Notes: generated by a model from the letters alone, not told the origin. Numbered from the stretch's first letter, positions 8,811 through 17,575 are shown. The stretch: DNA of 64,000 nt from Pseudodesulfovibrio senegalensis (GCF_008830225.1 NZ_WAIE01000003.1:1-64000), one strand, 5' to 3'. Numbers and translations are program-made.

Positions 8811-10152
8811 ATTTGCTGCTGCCCCCGCCGAGCACGTTGAGAATGACGGCCAGAAACCAGAGTACGGACAGACACGCGGTCAGCAGAAATCTGTTCGACC
8901 GCTCGACAAGTCCTTTCAGGCAATCCATGCAGTCCCAGTGATGGAAAAAATAAGTAAGAGAACAGAGCATCAACGGGTAGGCGTAAGGGAGAACGTCTCC
9001 GGCAGTAAAGGATTGCCAGAAAACCAATGATCTGATGATGTCCCACGCTTGATCAATATTGGTTGACCGTACAAAGATCACCCCAAAGGCAAACAGGTGG
9101 AATGTGATCAGGATTTTTATCGGATTGGGGAGCCGCCGTGGCCATGGGGTGTTTTTGAACAGGGATTCCACAATGAGCAGGATTCCATTGAACGCGCCCC
9201 ACACAACATAGGTCCAGTTTGCGCCATGCCAAAGGCCGCACAAGGTCAGGGTTATGAGCTTGGCAAGGGGCTTTATGTATTTGTAATTATATCTTTTTAC
9301 AATCGGGATGTACAAATAGTCCCGCAACCAGAAGGAAAGGGTCATTTGCCATCTGCGCCACACTTCCGTTGTGGAGCTGGAAAGGTATGGCCGGTTGAAG
9401 TTCATGGGAAGTTGAATCCCGAAGAAAAGGGCCAACCCGATGGCCATATCGGTATATCCACTGAAATCACAATATATTTGCGCCGGAAACAGGTAGAATC
9501 CCAGCAGGGCTTGGAGCGTGTCGGGTGTTTCCTTCACTGAATAGATACCATCGACAAAAGGCTTGATCTGGTCTGCAAAGATGAGTTTTTTGACCAGCCC
9601 GGCGGTGAAAATCGTTATGGCCTGCCAGCGGACAAGGTTCGTGGGTTGCAGATTCTGCTTGAGTTGGGGCAGTAGTTCCCTTGGCCTGAGGATCGGCCCC
9701 GCGATCAGTTGGGGGAAATACGTCACATAGGCAAGAAGCCACGAAAACCGTTTTTCTGCAGCATAGTCCTTTTTTGCCACGTCAATCAGGTAGGCGATCA
9801 GCGTAAAGGTGATATACGAGATGCCCAGGGGCAGCCCGATGGTGATAATCTCCCTTTGGAGGAAGAAGTTGAGATATTTGAAAATGAAAAGCGGAGTGAG
9901 CATTCCGGCTATGCATAGTCCAAGCCGTAATTTCTTGTTTTGGGGCCCTGTTGCATTGCCGATCCATGTTACGGCAAAGAAGCCGCCCAGTGTCAGCCCC
10001 ACCGGAATAACGGTATAATACCAGTTCCAGTACCCATAGAAGTACAGGCTGGCAATGATGATGAGCCAATGGTGCCACTTTTTTGGAGTGGCGTACCAAA
10101 GAAAGAGAAAGGCGACAAAGAAAACAAAAAATGACGAAGAACAGAACAGCAT
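8791..10152 (-). CDS. MBOAT-family membrane O-acyltransferase (AlgI-like)
   Basis: 453 residues with about 10-12 TM helices. It carries the AlgI-type signature: CDFSGYTDMAIG (about 228-239), NFNRPY, EVWRRWQMTLSFWLRDYLY and the catalytic His in GLWHGANW (His309). AlgI/DltB-like proteins move acyl groups, usually acetyl, across the inner membrane to an SGNH partner. The start is 3 bases past the upstream SGNH gene's stop, so the two are co-transcribed, and it is the last gene of the carbamoyltransferase operon. The acceptor is unknown; an envelope glycan or lipid is likely. Confidence 0.9.
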   Translation of the reverse strand: MLFCSSSFFVFFVAFLFLWYATPKKWHHWLIIIASLYFYGYWNWYYTVIPVGLTLGGFFAVTWIGNATGPQNKKLRLGLCIAGMLTPLFIFKYLNFFLQREIITIGLPLGISYITFTLIAYLIDVAKKDYAAEKRFSWLLAYVTYFPQLIAGPILRPRELLPQLKQNLQPTNLVRWQAITIFTAGLVKKLIFADQIKPFVDGIYSVKETPDTLQALLGFYLFPAQIYCDFSGYTDMAIGLALFFGIQLPMNFNRPYLSSSTTEVWRRWQMTLSFWLRDYLYIPIVKRYNYKYIKPLAKLITLTLCGLWHGANWTYVVWGAFNGILLIVESLFKNTPWPRRLPNPIKILITFHLFAFGVIFVRSTNIDQAWDIIRSLVFWQSFTAGDVLPYAYPLMLCSLTYFFHHWDCMDCLKGLVERSNRFLLTACLSVLWFLAVILNVLGGGSSKFIYFDF

Positions 10153-10155
10153 GGC

Positions 10156-11115
10156 TTACTGTATTTTGAAAAAGTTATTATTGATGCAGTAATCGGTTAT
10201 TATCCGGTTGGCTTTGGCGTTGGGGTGATGGTCGGTAGGCATGGCCCACAGGGTTTTCGGATCGTGTATTCCCTCGAATGCAGGCAATGGGTCAATGTAC
10301 TTGATGCCTCTGCTTTGCGCTTCTTTTGATATGGCCTCATGCGCGAATCCGTAGAGGTAGTTGCCCAGATAGTATATTTCAGGCGTAATGATCAGATAAA
10401 GACGGATGCCGTTTGCATCCGCGTAAGCCTTGATGCGGTCAAGAGCCTTGACCATGTCTCGATATCCGGAGGAATTCGGATCGTAAAGCGATTTGTAATA
10501 CGAGACCATGTCCTCGCTGCTGTCCTTGCTTACAAGTCCGTTGTAAATGTGCCAGACAACAACGGCAAGCTGGCTGTGAGCAAGCAACCAATTGCTCTGT
10601 TCGGATTTGCGAACGCCTGGATCGGCAATGAAAAAATCCAGAACGATGTCCGTGGGCTTCAGGGGGGTGAGTTTGGAAAAAAACAATTCTATGTATTTGA
10701 CCATGTTGTAATTGCCAATGCCGGCGTTCAACACCTCCACATCGTCCCCCAGCTCTGCCCCGATCATTGCAGGCAGGGTCTGGTCTTCCGGTACTCCCCA
10801 TCCCAGTGTCACCGAGGAACCCAAGAACAGGATTCTTCGTTTTTTTGGGCTTTCGGTCTGAATGTTCGGTCCCCGCAATCCCCAATTGTTTGTTCTGATT
10901 TGAACCGACTGCAGGGTCGCCTGACGGTTGGGGGCGTGCTCGTGCCCGAGTTTCGGGTTGGCGCTTCTTGTTTTCAGGAGCTTGGCATAGCGCCACATTT
11001 CAATGTCGTAGTTTTGCATATCCCTGTTTTTCAGGACAAGCAGGCCTTCTCCGAGAAGCCCTGCAATGCACACGGCAACGACAACCATGACCATATTGAA
11101 AAAGATGTTTTTCAT
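10156..11115 (-). CDS. membrane-anchored SGNH-like protein, MBOAT partner
   Basis: 319 residues. N-terminal TM helix (about 7-25), then an SGNH fold: FLGSSVTLGWG (block I), LNAGIGNYN (block II) and TDHHPN near the C-terminus with the catalytic-type His. Block III lacks a clear GxND, reading FIADPG instead, so the oxyanion Asn may differ or sit elsewhere. It lies between DUF5989 and the MBOAT gene in one operon. It is probably the periplasmic acyl-transfer partner of the MBOAT, by analogy with AlgJ/AlgX or PatB. Confidence 0.82.
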   Translation of the reverse strand: MKNIFFNMVMVVVAVCIAGLLGEGLLVLKNRDMQNYDIEMWRYAKLLKTRSANPKLGHEHAPNRQATLQSVQIRTNNWGLRGPNIQTESPKKRRILFLGSSVTLGWGVPEDQTLPAMIGAELGDDVEVLNAGIGNYNMVKYIELFFSKLTPLKPTDIVLDFFIADPGVRKSEQSNWLLAHSQLAVVVWHIYNGLVSKDSSEDMVSYYKSLYDPNSSGYRDMVKALDRIKAYADANGIRLYLIITPEIYYLGNYLYGFAHEAISKEAQSRGIKYIDPLPAFEGIHDPKTLWAMPTDHHPNAKANRIITDYCINNNFFKIQ

Positions 11116-11143
11116 ATAGTATTATTAAAATCTGTTGGCAATG

Positions 11144-11302
11144 TCAGAATATGGCGTAGATAAATGTTCCCACAACAGTGTTTTGTCCGATGAAAACGAT
11201 TAGACCAATGAGCACCATGGTCAAAATCAACGGAAAGAGCCAATAACGCTTGCGGGTTTTGAGGTATTGCAGGAATTCCTGTAACAATGACGTTCGTTTC
11301 AT
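11144..11302 (-). CDS. DUF5989-like small membrane protein
   Basis: 52 residues, below the usual size cut-off. A basic amphipathic start (MKRTSLLQEFLQYLKTRKRY) leads into one hydrophobic helix of about 25 residues and a short tail ending in YAIF. AGGTG lies upstream of the ATG. It starts 17 bases after the carbamoyltransferase stop. The sequence pattern and the place right after an SxtJ-type domain match the DUF5989 family that accompanies NodU/CmcH carbamoyltransferases. Its role is unknown; it may help assemble the carbamoyltransferase at the membrane. Confidence 0.85.
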   Translation of the reverse strand: MKRTSLLQEFLQYLKTRKRYWLFPLILTMVLIGLIVFIGQNTVVGTFIYAIF

Positions 11303-11319
11303 TTTTCACCTGTCCGGGT

Positions 11320-13458
11320 TTAAAACCTTTTGTAAAGGTTCTCTTTGTCTGCCGGTTGATGATTGAGCCAGTAGCTCTTTGCCTGAGCGTCCGGGCGTAG
11401 GTGTATGGGCGTCTTGCCAAGTAGTCTCAAAAACAATCCTACCGGGGAGATGATGGTATAAAATACCACAGTTAAGACAAGAACAGACAATGCGAGCCGT
11501 ATCCTGTTCGCCGCGAATTGTGCCGCTTGGTAAACCGGCTTCAAAAATACGGGGGAAATTGCAACAGCAAGTCCGGCGCACGCCAACAGACCAAATATCA
11601 GACTCAACAGCATTCGATGGGAAAACAATCCAATTGCCACCGGAACCATGCATGACGCTGCAAAGGTCAAGCTGGATTTCCTGATGGATCGGATTTCCGT
11701 CTCTGATGCGCCGGCCTCGGAAGTCTTTTCTTTCAGAGGTGGCTGTTCTTCTTTGAAGAGAATGGTATCTTCCATTACCAGCGTGTCCATTCCCGTCTTC
11801 ATGAAACAGGCATATGCGTCGTCCGGCGTGCATACAATGGGCTCCCCCCTGACATTGAAGCTGGTGTTAACAACTATCGGGCAGCCTGTCATTTCATGAA
11901 ACGCCTTGATCACATCATGAAAATCCTTCTTGTTTCCCGTTGCGACCGTCTGGACCCTGGAAGAGTTGTCCACATGCGTCACAGCGGGATACATGTTCCG
12001 TTGGTCCCGGACGTGCGTGATAAGGGTCATATATGGACTGGTGCGGTCCAGTTCAAAGACCTCGTAAGCTTTTTCCTGCATCACCGCCGGGGCAAAGGGT
12101 CTGAACGATTCCCTGAACTTGATTTTCAGGTTGATCCGGTCTTTCGTGTTTTCACCTCTGGGGTCGGCGATGATGCTTCTGGCGCCCAATGCTCGCGGGC
12201 CGTATTCCATCCGTCCGGCCATGTAGCCCACTATTTTGCCCGCAGCGAGCTGTTCGGCAATGATTTTCGCCCTGTTCCCGGCATCCATGAGGTGGTGCGG
12301 CACATTTTTTTGTTCGAGGAACGCCTTGATTTCATCCTGCGCATACGACGGCCCAAGATATGGCGAGAACGGGCGATTTTCATCCTGAGCGTTACGTTTT
12401 TTTTCAAGGAGCCTGTGCCAAACGAGCAGAGCCGCGCCCAGGGCGCTGCCCGCGTCTCCGGCTGCGGGCTGGACCCAGATTTCCTTGAACGGTCCTTCCC
12501 GCAAGAGCCGGCCCACCGCCGTGCAGTTCAAGGCCACCCCTCCAGCCAGGCAGAGCTTTTCCATTCCGGTTTCATTGAAAATGTGAAAGCCCATTTTGAG
12601 CATCACGCTTTCAGTGACGGCCTGAATGCTTGCAGCGATGTCCATTTCCCTTTGGGAGATTTTTGTTTCGGGCTCCCTGCGCGGGCCCTCGAACAGGCTT
12701 TCGAACTTGTGGGAGGTCATCCGCAGACCACCCAGAAAATCGAAATATTCCATGTTGAGGCGCAATGAACCGTCAGGTTTTACGTCCACGATGTTGTCGA
12801 GGATGACGTCCTCGTAAATCGGCTTGCCGTACGGGGCGAGCCCCATGAGCTTGTATTCGCCCGAATTCACCCGGAATCCTGTAAAATAGGTAAACGCCGA
12901 ATACAGCAGGCCGAGGGAGTCCGGGAAATGCAATTCATTGAGGAGATCGATTTTTTCCGCCTTGCCGATTCCATAGCTCGTGGTCGCCCATTCTCCGACC
13001 CCGTCAATGGTCAGGATGGCGGCTTCCTGAAACGGGGAGGGGTAGAATGCTGCGGCGGCATGGGCCTCGTGGTGCTCCGAGAAGAGAATCTCTCCTTCGT
13101 AGCCCAATTCCTTTCTGATGATCTGCGGGAGGTGTAGTTTCTGCTTCAGCCACAGCGGCATGGCTCTCAGCCACGACGGCAGCCCGGCCGGGGCGATCGA
13201 CAGGTAGCTCAACAGCAACCGGTCAAAGGTGGGGATGGGTTTGTCATAGAAGACTATGAAATCGATGTCGTTGATTTCACAGTTTGCAGTGCTCAAGCAG
13301 TATTGAATGGCGTTACGCGGGAACGAGGCATCGTTTTTTACCCGGGTAAAACGTTCCTCCTGAACCGCTGCCAGGATTTTCCCGTCATTCAGGATGCAGG
13401 CGGCGCTGTCGTGGTAATAGGCGGATATTCCGAGGATCTGTATTTTTTTGTTTTTCAT
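11320..13458 (-). CDS. carbamoyltransferase fused to an SxtJ-like membrane domain
   Basis: 712 residues, against ~590 for most NodU/CmcH/TobZ enzymes. The Kae1-like N-domain has GISAYYHDSA (10-19) and the metal-site HHEAHA (129-134). The YrdC-like half carries GRMEYGPRALG and NTSFNVRGEP, which bind ATP/carbamoyl-adenylate in TobZ. From about residue 596 (DNA 11320-11673) there are three TM segments ending in FLRLLGK and KSYW, matching stand-alone SxtJ proteins. The enzyme should use carbamoyl phosphate and ATP to carbamoylate a hydroxyl group, held at the inner membrane by the fusion. The substrate is unknown. It heads the operon with DUF5989, SGNH and MBOAT. Confidence 0.9.
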   Translation of the reverse strand: MKNKKIQILGISAYYHDSAACILNDGKILAAVQEERFTRVKNDASFPRNAIQYCLSTANCEINDIDFIVFYDKPIPTFDRLLLSYLSIAPAGLPSWLRAMPLWLKQKLHLPQIIRKELGYEGEILFSEHHEAHAAAAFYPSPFQEAAILTIDGVGEWATTSYGIGKAEKIDLLNELHFPDSLGLLYSAFTYFTGFRVNSGEYKLMGLAPYGKPIYEDVILDNIVDVKPDGSLRLNMEYFDFLGGLRMTSHKFESLFEGPRREPETKISQREMDIAASIQAVTESVMLKMGFHIFNETGMEKLCLAGGVALNCTAVGRLLREGPFKEIWVQPAAGDAGSALGAALLVWHRLLEKKRNAQDENRPFSPYLGPSYAQDEIKAFLEQKNVPHHLMDAGNRAKIIAEQLAAGKIVGYMAGRMEYGPRALGARSIIADPRGENTKDRINLKIKFRESFRPFAPAVMQEKAYEVFELDRTSPYMTLITHVRDQRNMYPAVTHVDNSSRVQTVATGNKKDFHDVIKAFHEMTGCPIVVNTSFNVRGEPIVCTPDDAYACFMKTGMDTLVMEDTILFKEEQPPLKEKTSEAGASETEIRSIRKSSLTFAASCMVPVAIGLFSHRMLLSLIFGLLACAGLAVAISPVFLKPVYQAAQFAANRIRLALSVLVLTVVFYTIISPVGLFLRLLGKTPIHLRPDAQAKSYWLNHQPADKENLYKRF

Positions 13459-13729
13459 TTTGATTTCATCAAGCCCGGGGGCCCGTCCATTTGTGGGCGT
13501 TGCCCGGAGTTATCCAATCAAGCCCGAAAAGAGTGCTTCAGAGGTATCCCGTTTGAGCTTATGGCTTGGAAAGGTGGAGCATGTCCAGTGATGGCGGCTT
13601 ATAAATATGAAATTGTATCAGAATTCGTTTCAAAATGCCGCTTGGCTGCACCATGACCTGTATGTTGCCTGACGCCCTTTATCCGTCCTTGGCCGCTTTT
13701 GAAAAAAAGTGCGGAATCGCGTGTAAAAC
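13459..13729. other. gene-free region upstream of the carbamoyltransferase
   Basis: About 270 bp that should carry the promoter of the modification operon. An AT-rich patch (about 13600-13630) is the most likely place, but I cannot fix -35 and -10 boxes. Open frames here lack a ribosome-binding site and coding character. Confidence 0.45.
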
Positions 13730-13765
13730 AGAAAAGGACCTGCGGAAAACCGCAAGTCCTTTTCT
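13730..13765. terminator. Rho-independent terminator after tRNA-Glu
   Basis: AGAAAAGGAC-C-TGCGG pairs with CCGCA-A-GTCCTTTTCT: 15 pairs with one mismatch, AAAA loop. It lies 9 bases beyond the tRNA-Glu 3' end and is usable on both strands. Confidence 0.8.
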
Positions 13766-13773
13766 GAAATATA

Positions 13774-13851
13774 TGGCGTCCCCAAGGGGATTTGAACCCC
13801 TGTTAACGGCGTGAGAGGCCGTCGTCCTGGGCCAAGCTAGACGATGGGGAC
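13774..13851 (-). tRNA. tRNA-Glu (CTC)
   Basis: 78 nt including an encoded CCA. The 7-bp acceptor stem starts GTCCCCA, the anticodon arm ACGGC/GCCGT encloses loop CTCTCAC (anticodon CTC), and the T-arm has GGTTCAAAT. All four arms fold. Downstream of tRNA-Lys on the same strand. Confidence 0.97.
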
Positions 13852-13866
13852 ACGTCTCGTAAGAAA

Positions 13867-13883
13867 GGCAGCCTTTGGCTGCC
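13867..13883 (-). terminator. hairpin between the two tRNA genes
   Basis: GGCAGCC/GGCTGCC perfect 7-bp stem with a 3-base loop, followed on the - strand by TTTCTT. It may be a weak terminator or a processing signal between tRNA-Lys and tRNA-Glu. Confidence 0.5.
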
Positions 13884-13898
13884 GTCTTTTGCAAAAAG

Positions 13899-13974
13899 TG
13901 GTGGGTCGTACTGGGCTCGAACCAGTGACTCTCTGCTTAAAAGGCAGATACTCTACCAACTGAGTTAACGACCC
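13899..13974 (-). tRNA. tRNA-Lys (TTT)
   Basis: 76 nt with encoded CCA. Acceptor stem GGGTCGT/ACGACCC, anticodon stem TCTGC/GCAGA with loop CTTTTAA (anticodon TTT), and T-loop GGTTCGAGC. The cloverleaf is complete. Confidence 0.97.
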
Positions 13975-14096
13975 ACGCTGTGAAGGAATGTCTTGATATA
14001 CTTGTCCACGCACGCTGTCAAGGGAAATGCCAAATTGTCTCATGGCGTCAAAATTCACCCTAAGTTGTTGAGAAGTAATGAAAAAATATTTTTTTC

Positions 14097-14124
14097 TTGA
14101 AAAAATATTTTCCTGTGGTATAGT
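14097..14124 (+). promoter_or_regulatory. sigma-70-type promoter of the PaaK-like gene
   Basis: TTGAAA (14097-14102), a 16-base spacer, then TATAGT (14119-14124), in an AT-rich patch 44 bases before the start codon. The match to consensus is good. Confidence 0.7.
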
Positions 14125-14167
14125 GATCGGCCTTGAATAATGATTTACCCCAAGCAGGAGCTTCATA

Positions 14168-15433
14168 ATGACCAGAAAAGACAGAACCGAGGGGATTTAT
14201 TCCCGCCGGGAGGTGTTGGACGAGTCCGAGCGCCGGCAGTACTGCGTGTTGCAGCTCAAGGAACTCTTGACCTACGCCTACCGCTATTCCGAGGACGTGA
14301 AAAAGCGTTTTGACCGTGCCCAGTTCAATGTGGACAAGTTCAAGACCATGAACGACCTCAAGCACATTCCCATCATCAAGAAAAAGGAACTCATCTTCCT
14401 GCAGTCCATGGGACCGCGCCTCGGCGGGCTGCTGACCAAGGACCTTGGCGAGCTGAATCGCATTTTCCTTTCGCCCGGCCCGATTTTCGACCCCGAAGAC
14501 CGCTCCGAGGACTATTGGGGATGGACCGAGGGCTTCTATGCCGCCGGGTTCCGCTCCGGCGACATCACCCAGATCACCTTCAACTACCATCTGGCTCCGG
14601 CCGGCCTCATGTTCGAGGAGCCCCTGCGCAATCTTTCCTGCGCGGTGATCCCGGCAGGACCAGGCAACACCAACAGCCAGATCGAGATCATGCAGAAGCT
14701 GCGCGTGACCGGCTACGTGGGCACGCCCAGCTACCTGATGCATCTGGCCCAGAAGGCCGAGGAAATGGGCCTTTCCCTGCGCAAGGACCTGTTCCTGGAA
14801 ACCGCGTTCGTTACCGGTGAAAAGTTTTCCGAGAAGATGCGTTCCACGCTGGAAAAGAAGTTCGACTGCATCATGCGTCAGGGCTACGGCACCGCGGACG
14901 TGGGCTGTATCGGCTACGAATGCTTCCACAAGACCGGCCTGCACCTTTCCAACCGCGCGTTTGTGGAAATCTGCCACCCGGACACGGGCATTCCCCTCAA
15001 GGAGGGCGAAGTGGGCGAGATCGTGGTCACGGCCTTCAACAAGACCTATCCGCTCATCCGTCTGGCCACGGGCGACCTCGGCTACATCGACAACTCCCCC
15101 TGCGCCTGCGGCCGCACCAGCCCGAGGCTTGGCGGCATTGTCGGCCGCGTGGACACCACGGCCCGCATCAAGGGCATGTTCGTGTACCCGCATCAGGTGG
15201 AACAGGTCATGGCCCGTTTCGAGGACGTCAAGCGCTGGCAGATCGAGGTCACCAACCCGGGCGGCATCGACGAGATGGTGCTTTCCATCGAGGCCGGACA
15301 GTTCACCCAGGAAGATGAGCTGCTGCACCTGTTCCGCGAAAAGATCAAACTGCGCCCGGTGCTCAAGGTGCTGACTCCCGGCACCCTGCCCCCGCAGATC
15401 CGTCCCATCGAGGACAAGCGGACCTGGGACTAG
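14168..15433 (+). CDS. PaaK-like AMP-forming CoA ligase
   Basis: 421 residues, AGGAG before the ATG. The adenylate-forming domain shows the phenylacetate-CoA ligase pattern: GYGTADVG (about 239-246), an RLATGDLGY core near 299, a Cys-containing CACGRTSPRL segment, and the KGMFVYPHQVE start of the small C-terminal domain. PaaK-type enzymes activate aryl or other carboxylates with ATP and CoA. Desulfovibrio-like genomes carry several paralogues, often near indolepyruvate oxidoreductases, so aryl-acetate activation is plausible. No partner is present here. Own promoter and terminator, so monocistronic. Confidence 0.88.
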   Translation: MTRKDRTEGIYSRREVLDESERRQYCVLQLKELLTYAYRYSEDVKKRFDRAQFNVDKFKTMNDLKHIPIIKKKELIFLQSMGPRLGGLLTKDLGELNRIFLSPGPIFDPEDRSEDYWGWTEGFYAAGFRSGDITQITFNYHLAPAGLMFEEPLRNLSCAVIPAGPGNTNSQIEIMQKLRVTGYVGTPSYLMHLAQKAEEMGLSLRKDLFLETAFVTGEKFSEKMRSTLEKKFDCIMRQGYGTADVGCIGYECFHKTGLHLSNRAFVEICHPDTGIPLKEGEVGEIVVTAFNKTYPLIRLATGDLGYIDNSPCACGRTSPRLGGIVGRVDTTARIKGMFVYPHQVEQVMARFEDVKRWQIEVTNPGGIDEMVLSIEAGQFTQEDELLHLFREKIKLRPVLKVLTPGTLPPQIRPIEDKRTWD

Positions 15434-15457
15434 GTTTCGCCAATAACGATGACATGG

Positions 15458-15491
15458 GGCCGGGAGCATTGTTTGCTCTCGGCCTTTTTTT
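15458..15491 (+). terminator. Rho-independent terminator
   Basis: GGCCGGGAGCA/TGCTCTCGGCC, 11 bp with one G-U pair and a 5-base loop, then seven T. Follows the PaaK-like gene. Confidence 0.9.
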
Positions 15492-15515
15492 GGTTGTTCG
15501 CGTGCAGGAGGTCTC

Positions 15516-16274
15516 ATGAAATTTGTGGGAGCGGACGGCTGCGCCGCAGGCTGGGTGGCCGTTGCATTGAGCGGTCCCGGTTTTGCCGAGGTGCAGATGT
15601 TCGAGGGATTTTCCGACCTGTGGCGGGCGCATGAAGATGCCCAGACCCTGCTGGTGGATATGCCCATCGGCCTGCCAGGCGCGGCCAGCCCGGTGCGCGA
15701 GGCCGACGTCTGCGCCCGCGCCATGCTTGGTCCCCGCAGATCCAGCGTGTTTTCGCCGCCCCTGCGCGAGGTTCTGGATTGCCCGGATCACGCCAGCGCC
15801 AATGCGGCCAGCCGCAAGCTGTGCGGCAAGGGCCTTTCCCGGCAGGCGTGGAACATCGCGGAAAAGATCCGGCAGGTGGACGAGGTGGTGCGCCAAGCTC
15901 CGGCCATTCCCGGGGTGGTGCGCGAGGCGCATCCCGAGGTCTGTTTTGCCGCGCTCGCAGGAATCCCCATGAATCATTACAAGAAAACACTGCTCGGCGC
16001 TCTTGATAGACTGAAAGTATTACAGAAGTATTACGAATCAGCTGAGGTTTTGTTGCGCAACACCATGGCGGAGCATCCGCGCACGGCTGTGGCCGAAGAT
16101 GACGTGCTCGACGCGTTGGTATTGGCCGTGAGTGCCCGGGAAGCCGGGCCAAACCTGCTTTGCCTGCCGAAAACCATGCCGATGGACATGCTGCCGGTGG
16201 ACGGGTGTGGCCTGCCCATGGCAATATGGTACCATGCTCCCCAGACAACAACCTTCAAGCCCGCCAAAGGATAG
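15516..16274 (+). CDS. DUF429 family protein
   Basis: 252 residues, AGGAGG site before the ATG. It opens with GADGCAAGWV, contains a DMPIGLPG strand and REAHPEV block, and ends with a conserved EDDVLDALVLA helix. These are hallmarks of the DUF429 (YcfA/RNase H-like) family. Members have acidic residues in an RNase H-like arrangement and are suspected nucleases, but no activity is established. Six bases separate it from the ChaN-like lipoprotein gene, so the two may be co-transcribed. Confidence 0.85.
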   Translation: MKFVGADGCAAGWVAVALSGPGFAEVQMFEGFSDLWRAHEDAQTLLVDMPIGLPGAASPVREADVCARAMLGPRRSSVFSPPLREVLDCPDHASANAASRKLCGKGLSRQAWNIAEKIRQVDEVVRQAPAIPGVVREAHPEVCFAALAGIPMNHYKKTLLGALDRLKVLQKYYESAEVLLRNTMAEHPRTAVAEDDVLDALVLAVSAREAGPNLLCLPKTMPMDMLPVDGCGLPMAIWYHAPQTTTFKPAKG

Positions 16275-16280
16275 TCCTTC

Positions 16281-17561
16281 ATGCACATGATCCGCCCCCG
16301 ACGATTCCGGTTGACCGCAACGTTGTTTCTTGTTGCCGCCCTTGTGGCCAGCTTTGGCTGCGCGCCGCGGGTGCGGGTTGCGCCCCCGGAACCCATGGAC
16401 GTGACGTTTCTGCCCGATCCCGGTGATTTCGTGAGCGGTTCGGGTGAGCCCATGACCCTTGAACAGGTGGCTGACGCCGCGCGCAGGGCCGATTACATCC
16501 TTGTGGGCGAGGGGCACCGGAACCCTCTGGACCATGCCGTGCAGCAACGGCTGGCCGCGGCTCTGGCCGCGCAGGAGAATCCTCTTGCGGTTGGTTTGGA
16601 GATGATTGCTGTCGATAAGCAGCCTGTGCTGGATGATTTTGCCCAAGGCATTGTTCCCGTTGATGATCTGGAGCAGGAGCTGGAATGGAAAGACCGTTGG
16701 GGATATTCGTTTTCCCTGTTTCGGGGGCTGTTTGAACTGGCCCAGAAGCACAGCCTGCCCGTGGGGGCGCTGAATGTGCCGCCCTCTGTTGCCCGCGCCA
16801 TAGGGCGCAACGGACTGGAATCGCTGGATGAAGACCAGCAGGATACGTTGCCGGGGCGCATTGTGCGGCCGTGTGACGCACAGCTGGATTTCTTGCGCGA
16901 GGTCATGGGCATGCACGAGGGGCGCGACATGGACAACGCCACCCAGTGGGAGCGTTTCGTGACCGTGCAGTCCGTGTGGGACAGCAAGATGGCCGAGGAA
17001 ACCGTGGCGCTCCGCACGCGGTTCAACTGGCCCGTGCTGGTCATTGCCGGGGACGGCCATGTGGAAAACGGCTGGGGCATCGAGCGGCGCATCCTGTTGC
17101 TGGACCCGGATGCCACAGTGTTTTCCATCGGTCCGTGGCGGGGCGGGCATTTCGACCCGCACCGTGCCGATGTGTTTTTCTACAGCCCGGACCAGTACCG
17201 TTCGCGCATGGGCGCGGTGTTCATGGTTCTGGAGCGCGGCATTGTGGTCAAGTCCGTGGAGCGCGACTCACGGGCCGACAAGGCCGGCCTGCGTCCGGGC
17301 GACGTGCTTGAAGAGGCCAACGGAGTGGTGCTGGAATCCCTGCGCGACATCCACAAGGCCGGTTTCCGGGCGCATGAGGACAGGGAGCCGTTTGTTTTCG
17401 TGGTGCGCCGCCACGGGCAGCGCCTTGCCGTGGATATGGGGCTTTTGTTCACCAAACGCACCAAGCCGCAGGATGCGTCCGCCAAGGACGGGCAAACGCC
17501 CGAATCCAAGCCAGAGCCACAGCCCGGCGAGGATACGGGCGTCGATGGCCATGTCCGGTAG
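16281..17561 (+). CDS. ChaN-like lipoprotein with a C-terminal PDZ domain
   Basis: 426 residues. Lipoprotein signal peptide with lipobox ASFGC (Cys27). Residues about 55-290 match the ChaN/DUF399 fold: YILVGEGH near the start, a VGLEMIAVD strand and a VIAGDGHVENG strand. Known ChaN binds haem at the outer membrane. Residues about 300-385 form a PDZ domain (SRADKAGLRPGDVLEEANG). The fusion suggests a haem-binding or envelope quality-control lipoprotein with a peptide-binding module. A Pro/Glu-rich tail ends the protein. A start at 16287 is equally possible. Confidence 0.85.
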   Translation: MHMIRPRRFRLTATLFLVAALVASFGCAPRVRVAPPEPMDVTFLPDPGDFVSGSGEPMTLEQVADAARRADYILVGEGHRNPLDHAVQQRLAAALAAQENPLAVGLEMIAVDKQPVLDDFAQGIVPVDDLEQELEWKDRWGYSFSLFRGLFELAQKHSLPVGALNVPPSVARAIGRNGLESLDEDQQDTLPGRIVRPCDAQLDFLREVMGMHEGRDMDNATQWERFVTVQSVWDSKMAEETVALRTRFNWPVLVIAGDGHVENGWGIERRILLLDPDATVFSIGPWRGGHFDPHRADVFFYSPDQYRSRMGAVFMVLERGIVVKSVERDSRADKAGLRPGDVLEEANGVVLESLRDIHKAGFRAHEDREPFVFVVRRHGQRLAVDMGLLFTKRTKPQDASAKDGQTPESKPEPQPGEDTGVDGHVR

Positions 17562-17575
17562 TCGACAATCGAAAA

